A stretch of 64,000 nucleotides of DNA from Actinobacteria bacterium UBA6100. GTDB taxonomy: Bacteria; Actinomycetota; Coriobacteriia; Anaerosomatales; Anaerosomataceae. The position numbers and the translations under genes are program-made. The notes under the pieces are model-generated. The model was given only the letters and a program-made list of their open reading frames with translations. It did not search any database and was not told the DNA's origin. Numbering within the stretch: position 1 is the stretch's first letter; each line of letters begins with the position of its first letter. This document shows, one piece after another, positions 23,161 through 31,173 of the stretch. The stretch spans positions 109,987 through 173,986 of the forward strand of contig DIWS01000005.1 in the NCBI GenBank assembly GCA_002423585.1, written 5' to 3'.

Positions 23161-25137
23161 GTGCCGATGGTCAGCGATGAGATGCACGCGGTCGAAGCGG
23201 TGGTGCGCTCGCTGGCGACTGCTGTCAAGACCCTGCGTCTCTATCCGGCGTCGAGCCCGATCCCGATGGATGCGATCCACTCGGCCGAAACGGCCGTCGG
23301 CATCGTTCTCGGCATGCAGCCGACCCTGTCGCTCGTTGTCGCACGCAACGGCCTGACGTACCACGGCGAGGCGCTCTATGCGCCGGGCGCCGCCGATCTC
23401 GCGAACCTCCTCACCGCCCACGGTGTCGCTCAGGCGGACTTCATGCCCGGCTGCACCCCGGCCGAACTCTCGGCGTTCCTCGACGTGCTCCTCCGCGATG
23501 TGGCCGAGGTGAGTGCGGCGGGAGGAGCGGCTGCGGCGCTGGCACTTGCCGGCGTGGGAGCCGTGGCCGTCTCAGAGGTCGTGCTCACCACAGCCGTCAC
23601 CGAGATGGCGACCGCGGAGGACGTCGACGCATTCCTGCGAGAACTCGCCGCCGATGAGCAGAAGCTGGCCGCGTGGCTCGCATCGGCGGCCTCGGGCGAC
23701 CCCGCCACGCTCTCGGACGGGCTTGCGGAACTGGCGCGCGCCATCGGTCCGAGCCGAATGGCCGAGCTCCAGACGACGCTCGGCAGGGCGTTCGTGGTTC
23801 AGGAGCCGGCGGCGCGGGACGCGCTCATCGGCCTCGCGCTCGGCACCGGGGATGCGTCGCCCGTGCTGAAGGGCATGATGCGGTCACTCCCGCCCGCAGA
23901 GGCGGCCGGCTCACTCGCCGACGGGTTGTACGCCAAGAACATGCTCTCGATGTCGAACGTGCTCACATCGATCCCCTTCGCATCACTCGATGAGGTCATC
24001 GCCGAACTCCGCCCGATGCTCGCCGACGGCGGGCACACCGAGCGCGAGATGGCGTTCCTCGGCCACATGTTGGAGGCCCGGGCACAGACCGGCCGTGAGG
24101 CGCCGCTCGCCGACCGGCATCTCGACTATCAGCGGGTGGCACAACTCGCGAACGTGGACGCCGGGGTGCTCGACACCGCACGAGCAGAGATCGGCGCATC
24201 ACGCGGTACCGTCGACACTCGGACGGTCACGACCATGCTCTCGCTGCTCGACCAACAGCAAGACTTCGGTCTGTGGTCCAAGACGCTCCAGAACCTCGCG
24301 TCGGTGGTCCCCTCGCTGATAGCCCAGGGCGACCTCGAGCTCACCGATCGCGTCTTCTCCGATCTCGCCGGCCGTGAAGCACGCACGAGGCAGCCGTGGC
24401 CGGGCCTTGCGGAGCAGATGCAGTCCGCATTCGAGCGTGCGGCCTCTGCCGAGGCGATGGCGGGCCTCCTCAAGGCCGTCCTCGACGATCCCGGACGGCT
24501 GCCGCACGCGGAGTCGATCCTGCGCAGGGTGAGCCCGGTCGCCCAGCAACACTTCGTGTCCGCGGCGATCGACCAGCATCAGCACAACGGACTCGACGTG
24601 GCCGAGCGCTTGCTCGGTCGGCGCCTGGTGGGGCTGCTGGTCAGCCTCGCACCACGAGTGCAGTGGTTCCAGGTCGGCCAACTCGCTCTCCACCTCTCCC
24701 GGGAGACCGACCTGCACTCACGCGATGCGCTTGTCATGCTCGCACGACGCCCGGACGAACGCTCGCGTCAGGAGGTGGCCAAGGCGCTCGGCGCCAGCTC
24801 CGCCGCAGTCGCGGTGAGCGTGCTGGCGGAGTTGGCGCAAGACTCCGCCCTCGAGGTCGCCGCGATGGCGGTGCGCTCCCTCGGTCAGACGCCCGGGCTC
24901 GGTGCAGCCGCAGCACTCGAGCGTACATTCGCCTCGCTCGATGTCTCCGGTAAGGACTTCCCGCTCGCGCGTGAGGTGCTCGGCGCGCTTGCGAGGACTC
25001 CCGATGCCGGAGCCACAGAGGTCCTCGCGGCTATCGCGGGACAGCGCATGCTGATCAAGCGCGGCCACTTCGCTGAGATCCAGGCACTCGCCCGTCAGGC
25101 GCTCGAAGCACGCGGCACGGGTGGTGGTCGTCCGTGA
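23161..25137 (+). CDS. HEAT-like helical protein with N-terminal LYP domain, paralogue
   Basis: 658 residues from GTG 23161 (GGGGG 7-8 nt upstream; ATG 23167 is the alternative). The LYP domain occupies about 12-110: TLRLYPASSPIP (24-35), LTYHGEALY, FMPGCTPAELSAFLDVL. The middle is helical; the C-terminal about 150 residues have HEAT-like repeats (LALHLSRETDLHSRDALVML, RRPDERSRQEVAKALGAS, AQDSALEVAAMAVRSL). Layout and gene order copy the 718-residue protein at 15241-17397, though identity looks low by eye. It overlaps the downstream HD-GYP gene by 4 nt, so the products are probably made in step. Confidence 0.72.
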   Translation: MPMVSDEMHAVEAVVRSLATAVKTLRLYPASSPIPMDAIHSAETAVGIVLGMQPTLSLVVARNGLTYHGEALYAPGAADLANLLTAHGVAQADFMPGCTPAELSAFLDVLLRDVAEVSAAGGAAAALALAGVGAVAVSEVVLTTAVTEMATAEDVDAFLRELAADEQKLAAWLASAASGDPATLSDGLAELARAIGPSRMAELQTTLGRAFVVQEPAARDALIGLALGTGDASPVLKGMMRSLPPAEAAGSLADGLYAKNMLSMSNVLTSIPFASLDEVIAELRPMLADGGHTEREMAFLGHMLEARAQTGREAPLADRHLDYQRVAQLANVDAGVLDTARAEIGASRGTVDTRTVTTMLSLLDQQQDFGLWSKTLQNLASVVPSLIAQGDLELTDRVFSDLAGREARTRQPWPGLAEQMQSAFERAASAEAMAGLLKAVLDDPGRLPHAESILRRVSPVAQQHFVSAAIDQHQHNGLDVAERLLGRRLVGLLVSLAPRVQWFQVGQLALHLSRETDLHSRDALVMLARRPDERSRQEVAKALGASSAAVAVSVLAELAQDSALEVAAMAVRSLGQTPGLGAAAALERTFASLDVSGKDFPLAREVLGALARTPDAGATEVLAAIAGQRMLIKRGHFAEIQALARQALEARGTGGGRP

Positions 25138-26456
25138 GCGTGGAGATGGCCACCGCACTCGTGACCGCGCTCTCGGGCGCGCGCAAGGCGCACAGCCTCT
25201 ACCCGCAGAGCCACCCGGAGCACCGGGCAGCGTTCGACGCTTTCGTCGGCGGCGTCGCCCGTACCACCGCGGCCGGTCCGCTCACGCTCAACCTGCACCT
25301 TGGCAGGCTCTACCACGAGAGCACCGTCCTTCCCGCCGACGCGCCCGGCATGCGATCGATCGCGGAGAGCTTCGAGGCACACCGCATCGAGAGTCTGACG
25401 TTCCAGCCCGATCTCACCGAAGCGGATGCAATCGTCCTGATAGAGATCATCGGCATGAAGCCTTCGGCCGATCTCGACGTGGCGACCGAGCTCGAGGCTC
25501 GCGGTGTGGCCGGCGTCCTCGCGCGGAGGCTGGAGGCTCCGGACGAGGAAGCGGCAGCCGTGCGCGAGGAGCGGCGCGACCAGGACCGGGCGATGTACCG
25601 CCGTCTCGTCAGCACGATGAAGCGTGCGACCGCGCAGATCGGGAGTGGGGGCTCTGCGAGCCTCGCCGACACGGGCCCGGTCGTGGCGAGCGTGCTCGAA
25701 CGGTTCATGGACGACAGCGCTGCGGTGCTCGGTCTCGCGATGATGCGAGACCCGAGCGAGGCGGATCTCTTCCACTCGGTCAACACCATGATCTATGCGA
25801 TCACGATCGGCGTCGGACTCGAGATCCCTCCCGAGGGCCTCAACACCCTCGGCATGTGCGCCCTGCTCCACGACATCGGCAAGTTGGCGTTCGATCGCAA
25901 CGACCCCGCCCAACACGAACGGATCAAGCTGCTCCATCCGCGCGTTGGCGCGGAGATCCTCGCGCGGGTGCCCGATATCGACCGGGCCGCCATGCTCGTC
26001 GCCTATGAGCACCACCATCGGCCGGACGGGACCGGGTGGCCGGAGATGGAGCCCGGCTACGTGGCTCATCCGTACAGCCGGATGGTGAGCATCGCCGATC
26101 GGTATGACCGCCTCACCACCGATGCCCCCGGCGGCGAGGGCCTGACCCCCGACCGCGCTGTGGTGCAACTCCTGCGCGAGACACCCGGTGCGCTCGACCC
26201 GATCTTCACACGCGTGTTCGTGCGCGAGATGGGGGCCTTCCCGGTGGGATGTCTGGTGCGCCTGTCCGACCAGTCGGTGGGTGTGGTCAGCGCTCCCGGG
26301 CTCGACCCGCTCAAGCCGAGGGTCCGCCTGGTCTACGGTGCCGATGGCATCGCGATCGAGGCGAAGCCGGACACCGACCTGGCGGATTCGGACCTGAGTA
26401 TCGTCGAGGTGGTTCCCCCGGCCGACTTGAGCGAGACGGTCTCCGACCACCTGTGA
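25134..26456 (+). CDS. HD-GYP domain protein with LYP domain, GWP variant
   Basis: 440 residues from GTG 25134 (GTGA overlap). LYP domain at about 8-115 (AHSLYPQSHPEH at 19-30; FQPDLTEADAIVLIEII). HD-GYP part: H214, H246-D247 (LLHDIGK), H268, H293-H294 with HRPDGTGWPEM, so the metal ligands are kept but the GYP tripeptide reads GWP (301-303). The spacing between motifs is normal. Activity on c-di-GMP may be altered or lost; a shift to another cyclic dinucleotide is possible. The C-terminal 70 residues form a small beta domain, as in the paralogue at 13709. Confidence 0.86.
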   Translation: MSVEMATALVTALSGARKAHSLYPQSHPEHRAAFDAFVGGVARTTAAGPLTLNLHLGRLYHESTVLPADAPGMRSIAESFEAHRIESLTFQPDLTEADAIVLIEIIGMKPSADLDVATELEARGVAGVLARRLEAPDEEAAAVREERRDQDRAMYRRLVSTMKRATAQIGSGGSASLADTGPVVASVLERFMDDSAAVLGLAMMRDPSEADLFHSVNTMIYAITIGVGLEIPPEGLNTLGMCALLHDIGKLAFDRNDPAQHERIKLLHPRVGAEILARVPDIDRAAMLVAYEHHHRPDGTGWPEMEPGYVAHPYSRMVSIADRYDRLTTDAPGGEGLTPDRAVVQLLRETPGALDPIFTRVFVREMGAFPVGCLVRLSDQSVGVVSAPGLDPLKPRVRLVYGADGIAIEAKPDTDLADSDLSIVEVVPPADLSETVSDHL

Positions 26457-26490
26457 GCGCGCGACATCGCCGGCGCCGGGCAGTGGACGC

Positions 26491-26847
26491 CTAGGCCGAG
26501 GCCCCAGGGTTGATCTTGTGGAGCACGAGGGCGATCAGAGCGAGCCGTCGACCGCGATCCTGACAGCTGTCAACAAAGCGCGCGACCGTTTCGCGCATCT
26601 CCGCAGACGGTTTGAATCGGATGAGTCCGCCGGCGCGGGAAAGGATCTTGCTGTCACACAGCGATTCGATCTCGGGCTCCAGCTCCTCGGCGCGCCTTCC
26701 GAGCCGCGATGCCAGGCCATCGAGATCGAGCACGGCGTCCGGGTTGCGGTGGAAGAAGACAAGGATGTCCCAGGTCAGGAGCGAGCGGACGTGTTGGTCC
26801 ACGAACTCGATGACCGCCGGGCCGAGCACACCTTCAAGATCGTACAA
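26491..26847 (-). CDS. Small winged-helix-like protein
   Basis: 118 residues from TTG 26847 with GGAAGG 6 nt upstream. The segment WDILVFFHRNPDAVLDLDGL, then LGRRAEELEPEIESLCDSKILSRA with a beta-wing LIRFKPS, reads as a winged helix-turn-helix similar to MarR/ArsR-type or segregation-type domains. A C-terminal helix with RRLALIALVLHKINP follows. No effector domain, so a small transcription regulator or adaptor is possible. It converges on the second HD-GYP gene, 34 nt apart. Family not identified. Confidence 0.6.
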   Translation of the reverse strand: MYDLEGVLGPAVIEFVDQHVRSLLTWDILVFFHRNPDAVLDLDGLASRLGRRAEELEPEIESLCDSKILSRAGGLIRFKPSAEMRETVARFVDSCQDRGRRLALIALVLHKINPGASA

Positions 26848-27165
26848 CGTCGACCTTCCCCATGCCGCCGCTCATGCCCACGGGGGCTCTGATCGAGCCG
26901 CGCAGCTACTCCATACTAGACCATCGAGTTGTCGGCTGGACAGCATCGTGAGTGTCGTAACTTTACCAGTAGGCACGACCAGGCGGCACACACAACCGCC
27001 GAGCGGCAGGAATCAGTGGACGGTCGGTCTATGCGGTCGCCACACGCCCGTGCGAAACTGATGTCGAGAGGTGCCATCGTCGATCCCCATGCACGGTGGG
27101 CCGCGAAGCGGGACGGGGCATGTCCGTACCGGGATCGGGGGGCGAGCCACACCAAGGAGGGCTCC
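26848..27165 (+). other. Intergenic region before the universal stress protein gene
   Basis: 318 nt between the divergent winged-helix and universal stress protein genes. Only the AAGGAGG ribosome site (27154-27160) of the stress protein gene stands out. No tRNA, hairpin of note or clear promoter was recognised; several upstream in-frame starts lack ribosome sites. Confidence 0.5.
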
Positions 27166-28026
27166 ATGTTCTCGCAAGCCATCGTCGCAACCGATCTCGG
27201 GCCAGCCTCGGAAGGCATCGTCGCGTGTGCCGGCGCGTTGCGTTCGCTCGGCATCACAGAAGCAGTGCTCGTCCACGCGATAGACCTGGGCCGTGAACCC
27301 ACCCCCGATCAGGACGCCGTCTTCCGACACCAGGCCGACTCTCTCGAAGCTGCGGGCGTCCGGGTGCACGTGGAGACACCCCTCGGCTACGCCCCGCACG
27401 CGATCGCGAACCTCGCGCAAGAGCACGGAGCGGGGATCATCGTGATGGGGACCCGCGGGCAGGGGCTCTTCCACACCGGGTTCTCGGGCAGCATCAGCTC
27501 CGATGTGGTGCGCCTCAGCTCGGTGCCGGTCCTTCTCGTACCATCGAACGCGACACCGACCGCCTCCTCGGGCGGTCAGGCGTGTTCGCGGCTGCTCGCA
27601 TCGGTGCTCATCCCCATGGATCTCACTGAGTGCGCCGAGCGCGTCTGCGAGTTGGCGTGCGGCCTCTCTCAGACCGGAACGGACCGCTTCGAGTTCCTGA
27701 CCGTGGTCGACATGTCGTTCGAGGCCGTTCGGGAAGGCCGTGAGGCACGCGCGAAGGAGCTGCTCGAGCAGATGGCCACACGGGCTCGCGCCGCCGGTGT
27801 GGCCGATGTGCATACCACCCTCGTGCGCGGCAAGCCGGATGAAGAGGTCGCCCGATTCGCCGCGTCAGGCCGCTACACGCTGGTCGTGTTGGCGCCGAAC
27901 TGCCACGACACGATCGACCAGGCCTTCGGCTCGGTCACGAGTTCGGTCATTCGCGCGTCCTCATCGCCCGTCCTTCTCGCTCCCCCGCAATGCGAGACGG
28001 GCTTCTACGGTCGCGGGAACACGTAG
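27166..28026 (+). CDS. Tandem universal stress protein (UspA)
   Basis: 286 residues with two UspA domains in tandem. Domain 1 (about 1-135) has the ATP-binding pattern GTRGQG...GSISS, that is G-2x-G-9x-G-S. Domain 2 (about 145-280) has LVVLAPNCHD...SVTSSVIR, lacking that full pattern, so only the first domain probably binds nucleotide. ATG 27166 has AAGGAGG 5 nt upstream. USPs of this type help survive starvation, hypoxia or membrane-energy stress. The 3' end overlaps the convergent hemolysin III gene by 22 nt. Confidence 0.9.
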   Translation: MFSQAIVATDLGPASEGIVACAGALRSLGITEAVLVHAIDLGREPTPDQDAVFRHQADSLEAAGVRVHVETPLGYAPHAIANLAQEHGAGIIVMGTRGQGLFHTGFSGSISSDVVRLSSVPVLLVPSNATPTASSGGQACSRLLASVLIPMDLTECAERVCELACGLSQTGTDRFEFLTVVDMSFEAVREGREARAKELLEQMATRARAAGVADVHTTLVRGKPDEEVARFAASGRYTLVVLAPNCHDTIDQAFGSVTSSVIRASSSPVLLAPPQCETGFYGRGNT

Positions 28027-28670
28027 AGCATCACCGAGAGGAAGTGCAGCAGACTGCCTGCGAGCACCCACAGATGCCACACCGCGTGCATGAACCTCAC
28101 ACTCTTGAGCACGTAGAAGATGGTCCCGAGCGAGTAGGCGAGCCCGCCGGCCACGAGCAACCACACACCCCCGGGCTCGAGATTCGCGGCGATCGGCCTG
28201 ATCGCGAATATCGCAAGCCAGCCCATACCGAGGTAGACGACCGCCGAGAGCCACTTCGGCCGGTCGACCCAGTAGGCTTCAAGGGCGATGCCCGCGGCGG
28301 CGAGCGTCCACACCACGGCGAACAGCCACCAACCACCCTCGTCCCGGATGGTGACGAGGGTGAACGGCGTATACGTGCCCGCGATGAGCAGATAGATACC
28401 GGCGTGATCTATGACTTTGAGGACACGATGTGCCTTGGGGTGTGTGATCGCGTGGTAGAGCGTCGAGGCGATGTAGAGGAGGAACATGGTCACGCCGTAG
28501 ACGATGGCGCTCGCAAGGTGCCAGCCGTTGCCCCACAGCGCCGCGATGAAGACGAGCGTCACCAGCGCCGCGATGCTGAGCGCGGCACCCACGCCATGCG
28601 TGATCGCGTTGGCGATCTCCTCGCCGAGCGAGTACGGGTGTCCGTGCTTCGACTGATCCTCGCCGGTCAC
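28005..28670 (-). CDS. Hemolysin III/PAQR-family membrane protein
   Basis: 221 residues, seven hydrophobic segments. Conserved features: EEIANAITHGVGA at the N-terminus, STLYHAIT after helix 2 and HLWVLAGSLLHFLSVM near the end, giving the Glu/His zinc-type residues of the PAQR/TrhA family. TrhA proteins affect membrane lipid homeostasis; haemolysis itself is not implied. Start GTG 28670 is the family-like N-terminus with a GAGG 4 nt upstream. Transcribed opposite to the universal stress protein gene. Confidence 0.9.
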   Translation of the reverse strand: MTGEDQSKHGHPYSLGEEIANAITHGVGAALSIAALVTLVFIAALWGNGWHLASAIVYGVTMFLLYIASTLYHAITHPKAHRVLKVIDHAGIYLLIAGTYTPFTLVTIRDEGGWWLFAVVWTLAAAGIALEAYWVDRPKWLSAVVYLGMGWLAIFAIRPIAANLEPGGVWLLVAGGLAYSLGTIFYVLKSVRFMHAVWHLWVLAGSLLHFLSVMLYVFPRP

Positions 28671-28971
28671 CGGTCCTCATCTCCTCCGGCCAGGCCCGTC
28701 ACCGTTTGGTGGTTGGGTCGGTCATGGGTTCTTCTCGCCTTCAGCAGCACGCCCAACTATAGCGTCATCGACGGGCGGGCGCAGACGCTACGTCGAATAC
28801 AGGTTCGATAATTATTAACGACCTGTGTCTAAGCACGAATGTCGAGTGGCATCATATGGGTGGCGCCGCAATCCACTCGCGAACATAGCCTCTTCAGCGG
28901 CACCGGCGTGCCGCGGTCGCGGGGCCGTGCACGCGCTTTGGGACTTCTGGGCCTGGCGAGGGGTGTCACTC
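28671..28971 (+). other. Intergenic region before the GGDEF/Mrp operon
   Basis: 301 nt between divergent genes. It has the most A/T-rich stretch nearby (GATAATTATTAA at 28808-28819), a candidate -10 region for the Mrp operon. A hairpin is formed by CGAGTGG (28843-28849) and CCACTCG (28873-28879). I compared it with c-di-GMP riboswitch cores and found no match. Confidence 0.45.
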
Positions 28972-29856
28972 ATGTATGAGATGACCGCCGGCGCCGAGGA
29001 GGGGCGCGTCCCGCAAAGCAGGTTCACGCTATCGAGCGTCCTGCTCGTCGCCGCCACACTGGCGTTCGTGACCGCACTCATCGTGCTGTCGGGCGAGCCG
29101 TCACCGGCGTGGTTCCTATACCTGCTGCCGATCGTCATCGGTGCGCTCGCATACGACATCGCCGGCGGTGTGACCGTGACCGCGTTCAGCGCGGCTGCGC
29201 TGTTCGTGGCGTCACCGACCGCGGCCCTCTCCGCCCAATGGCCCGAGTACGTCGCCGGACTGGCGGTGTTCCTGATGTGCGGCATCGTGATCGGCTGGCA
29301 GGCGCAACGTCAACGGACCCATCGTCTCGCGCTCGAGCGCGCCTCGGCATACGACGCGCCCACCGGAGTGTTGAAGGCCGAGCACTTCATCAGCGAGCTC
29401 GACGGCGAGATCAGACGCGGGGACCGGTACGGCCACGATGTGGGCCTCGTCCTGGTGCACGTCGAGGACTTCGACGAGTTCACCCGCCTCTTCGGCCACT
29501 ACAAAGCCGAATCGATGCTGCGGCACCTGTCGGACATCGTCCGGCTGACGATTCGCGGCACCGACACGGTCGGCCGGCTCGACCCCACCACGTTCGCGAT
29601 CGTCCTGCCGCACGCGGGCGCTCCGGAAGCGGCGATCGTGGCCGAGCGCCTCACGGGCACCACCCGCGCGGCCGAGTTCGAAGGGGATGCGCTGGAACCC
29701 ATCACCGCCTGTGTCACCACTGCCGCCTCAGCGAGCTACCCCGCCGACCGGTCGAGCCAGACCGATCTGCTCGCGCACGTGCGGTCGCTGCTGGACAAGG
29801 CCTCAGCGGCATACCGTGACAGGGCAGGATCCGCCGAGGCGGTGATCGAGCCATGA
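28972..29856 (+). CDS. Membrane protein with degenerate GGDEF domain
   Basis: 294 residues from ATG 28972 (GAGGGG 8 nt upstream). The N-terminal about 120 residues hold four hydrophobic segments resembling a DUF4118-type sensor module (WFLYLLPIVIGALAYDIAGG). The C-terminal GGDEF fold (about 125-285) has DAPTGVLKAEHF and VGLVLVHVEDFDEF, but the active-site loop reads GRLDPTTFAIVLP, so GGDEF is lost and no diguanylate cyclase activity is expected. It may be a receptor or pseudo-enzyme. Its stop overlaps mrpE by 4 nt (ATGA), a direct coupling to the antiporter operon. Confidence 0.8.
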   Translation: MYEMTAGAEEGRVPQSRFTLSSVLLVAATLAFVTALIVLSGEPSPAWFLYLLPIVIGALAYDIAGGVTVTAFSAAALFVASPTAALSAQWPEYVAGLAVFLMCGIVIGWQAQRQRTHRLALERASAYDAPTGVLKAEHFISELDGEIRRGDRYGHDVGLVLVHVEDFDEFTRLFGHYKAESMLRHLSDIVRLTIRGTDTVGRLDPTTFAIVLPHAGAPEAAIVAERLTGTTRAAEFEGDALEPITACVTTAASASYPADRSSQTDLLAHVRSLLDKASAAYRDRAGSAEAVIEP

Positions 29857-30326
29857 GGCAGGCCGTCTCCTTCACCGTGTTGGCGGTCTTCTGGCTCGTC
29901 ATCACCGGATCGCTCAAGCCGTTCGACCTGGGCATCGGACTCGTACTGTGCGCCGCCGTGGCCTACTGGGCCGATCACGTCCTGTGGCGGGGCGAGCCGG
30001 AGCCGCTCACAGCGCGCGCGTGGCTCCGTGTGCCGCTCTACCTTCTGTGGCTCGTGAAGGAGATCGTCGTCGCGGCACTGTATGTGGCCGAGCGCGTGCT
30101 CGATCCGAAGCTCGGGATCGCCCCCGTCATCCACACCCATCGCGTCCACTTCACAAACGACGCCGCGCGGGTGGCGTTCGCCAACTCGATCACACTCACA
30201 CCCGGCACCATCACCGTGGACGTGACCGAGGACACGTTCGTCATCCACTGCCTGCACGAGTCGTTCTCCGACGGCATCTCGAGCGGTGACCTCGAACGCA
30301 GGGTCACCAGGACCTTCGGGGAGTAG
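29853..30326 (+). CDS. mrpE: Na+/H+ antiporter subunit E (MrpE/MbhA-like)
   Basis: 157 residues. Two or three N-terminal helices (VLAVFWLVITGSLKPFDLGIG; VPLYLLWLVKEIVVAALYVA) precede a soluble domain with the family stretch VAFANSITLTPGTITVDV and FVIHCLHES. It is the first subunit of the cation/proton antiporter complex in the membrane. It is coupled by ATGA to the degenerate GGDEF gene, and 9 nt separate it from mrpF. Confidence 0.93.
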   Translation: MRQAVSFTVLAVFWLVITGSLKPFDLGIGLVLCAAVAYWADHVLWRGEPEPLTARAWLRVPLYLLWLVKEIVVAALYVAERVLDPKLGIAPVIHTHRVHFTNDAARVAFANSITLTPGTITVDVTEDTFVIHCLHESFSDGISSGDLERRVTRTFGE

Positions 30327-30335
30327 GGGGAGGCG

Positions 30336-30611
30336 ATGACGACTTTCCTGTGGGGCATCGCGATCGTCCTGCTTGTGAATGCGTTCTTCTGTCTGCTCCG
30401 CGGCTACCTCGGGCCCACCGTGGCCGACCGCATCCTCGCCATCAACGTGGTGGGGACGAAGACCCTTGTGGTGCTCTGTCTGCTCTCCTTCGTCTTCGAG
30501 CGCAGTCTCTTCGTCGATGTCGCTCTCGTCTACGGCCTGCTGAACTTCGTGGTCACGATCGCCGCAGGACGGTTCATGGAGACCGGGCGGCTCCGGGGTG
30601 ACTGGCAATGA
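30336..30611 (+). CDS. mrpF: Na+/H+ antiporter subunit F (MrpF/MbhB-like)
   Basis: 91 residues with three transmembrane helices. Family pattern: RGYLGPTVADRILAINVVGT, then LFVDVALVYGLLNFVVTIA. A small structural subunit of the Mrp complex. GGGGAGG lies just before the ATG; the stop overlaps mrpG by 4 nt. Confidence 0.93.
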   Translation: MTTFLWGIAIVLLVNAFFCLLRGYLGPTVADRILAINVVGTKTLVVLCLLSFVFERSLFVDVALVYGLLNFVVTIAAGRFMETGRLRGDWQ

Positions 30612-30934
30612 CGTGGCTCGCTTCGATACGCGATGCGCTCGTCATCGTCCTGTGTTGCGGAGGAGCCTTCTTCTTCATCGTGGGCACGCTCGGCCTGATG
30701 AGGTTCCCCGACTTCTACGCACGTACTCACGCCGCCACGAAGTGCGACACCGTCGGCGCGGGTTCGATCCTGCTCGCGCTCGCCATACTGCGCGGATTCG
30801 AGCCCGACATGCCCAAGCTGCTGCTGCTCGCAGGCCTTGTGATGCTGTCGAGTCCCACCGCAGCACACGCGCTCTCACGCGCGGCGTACCGCACGGGCCT
30901 CAAGCCATGGTTCTGGCCAGGTGAGCGCTCATGA
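30608..30934 (+). CDS. mrpG: Na+/H+ antiporter subunit G (MrpG/MbhC-like)
   Basis: 108 residues, three helices. Family signature GTLGLMRFPDFYARTHAATK followed by CDTVG is intact; the C-terminus has LSSPTAAHALSRAAY. ATGA overlaps at both ends (mrpF, MbhD-like gene) indicate a tightly coupled operon. Confidence 0.93.
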   Translation: MTWLASIRDALVIVLCCGGAFFFIVGTLGLMRFPDFYARTHAATKCDTVGAGSILLALAILRGFEPDMPKLLLLAGLVMLSSPTAAHALSRAAYRTGLKPWFWPGERS

Positions 30935-31173
30935 GCGAGATCTTCGATGTCGTCCTGATCGCGCTGCTGATCGCGTGCTCGGTGGCGGTCGTGCGACTGA
31001 AGGATCTGCTGGCGGCCACCGTCGTCTTCTCCACGTACAGCCTGACGATGTGCCTGCTGTGGCTGCACCGGGGGGCGCCGGACGTCGCGATGACCGAGGC
31101 CGCCGTGGGCGCGGGTATCACGACCGTGTTGTTCCTCATCACGATAGGCCGGACGACGGGGCGAGAACGATGA
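30931..31173 (+). CDS. MbhD-like subunit (DUF4040), detached MrpA segment
   Basis: 80 residues, two to three helices. The segment LKDLLAATVVFSTYSLTMCL then GAPDVAMTEAAVGAGITTVL corresponds to the part of MrpA after its NuoL-like domain, and to MbhD of energy-converting hydrogenases. In canonical Mrp operons this is fused inside a roughly 800-residue MrpA; here it is free-standing. ATGA overlaps join it to mrpG and to the following MrpB-type gene. Confidence 0.88.
   Translation: MSEIFDVVLIALLIACSVAVVRLKDLLAATVVFSTYSLTMCLLWLHRGAPDVAMTEAAVGAGITTVLFLITIGRTTGRER

Noticed and set aside
28801..28930. c-di-GMP (GEMM) riboswitch before the GGDEF gene
   Set aside because: A hairpin followed by CGAACATAGCC looked suggestive, but the conserved GGCAAACC and ACGCAAAGCC elements are absent.
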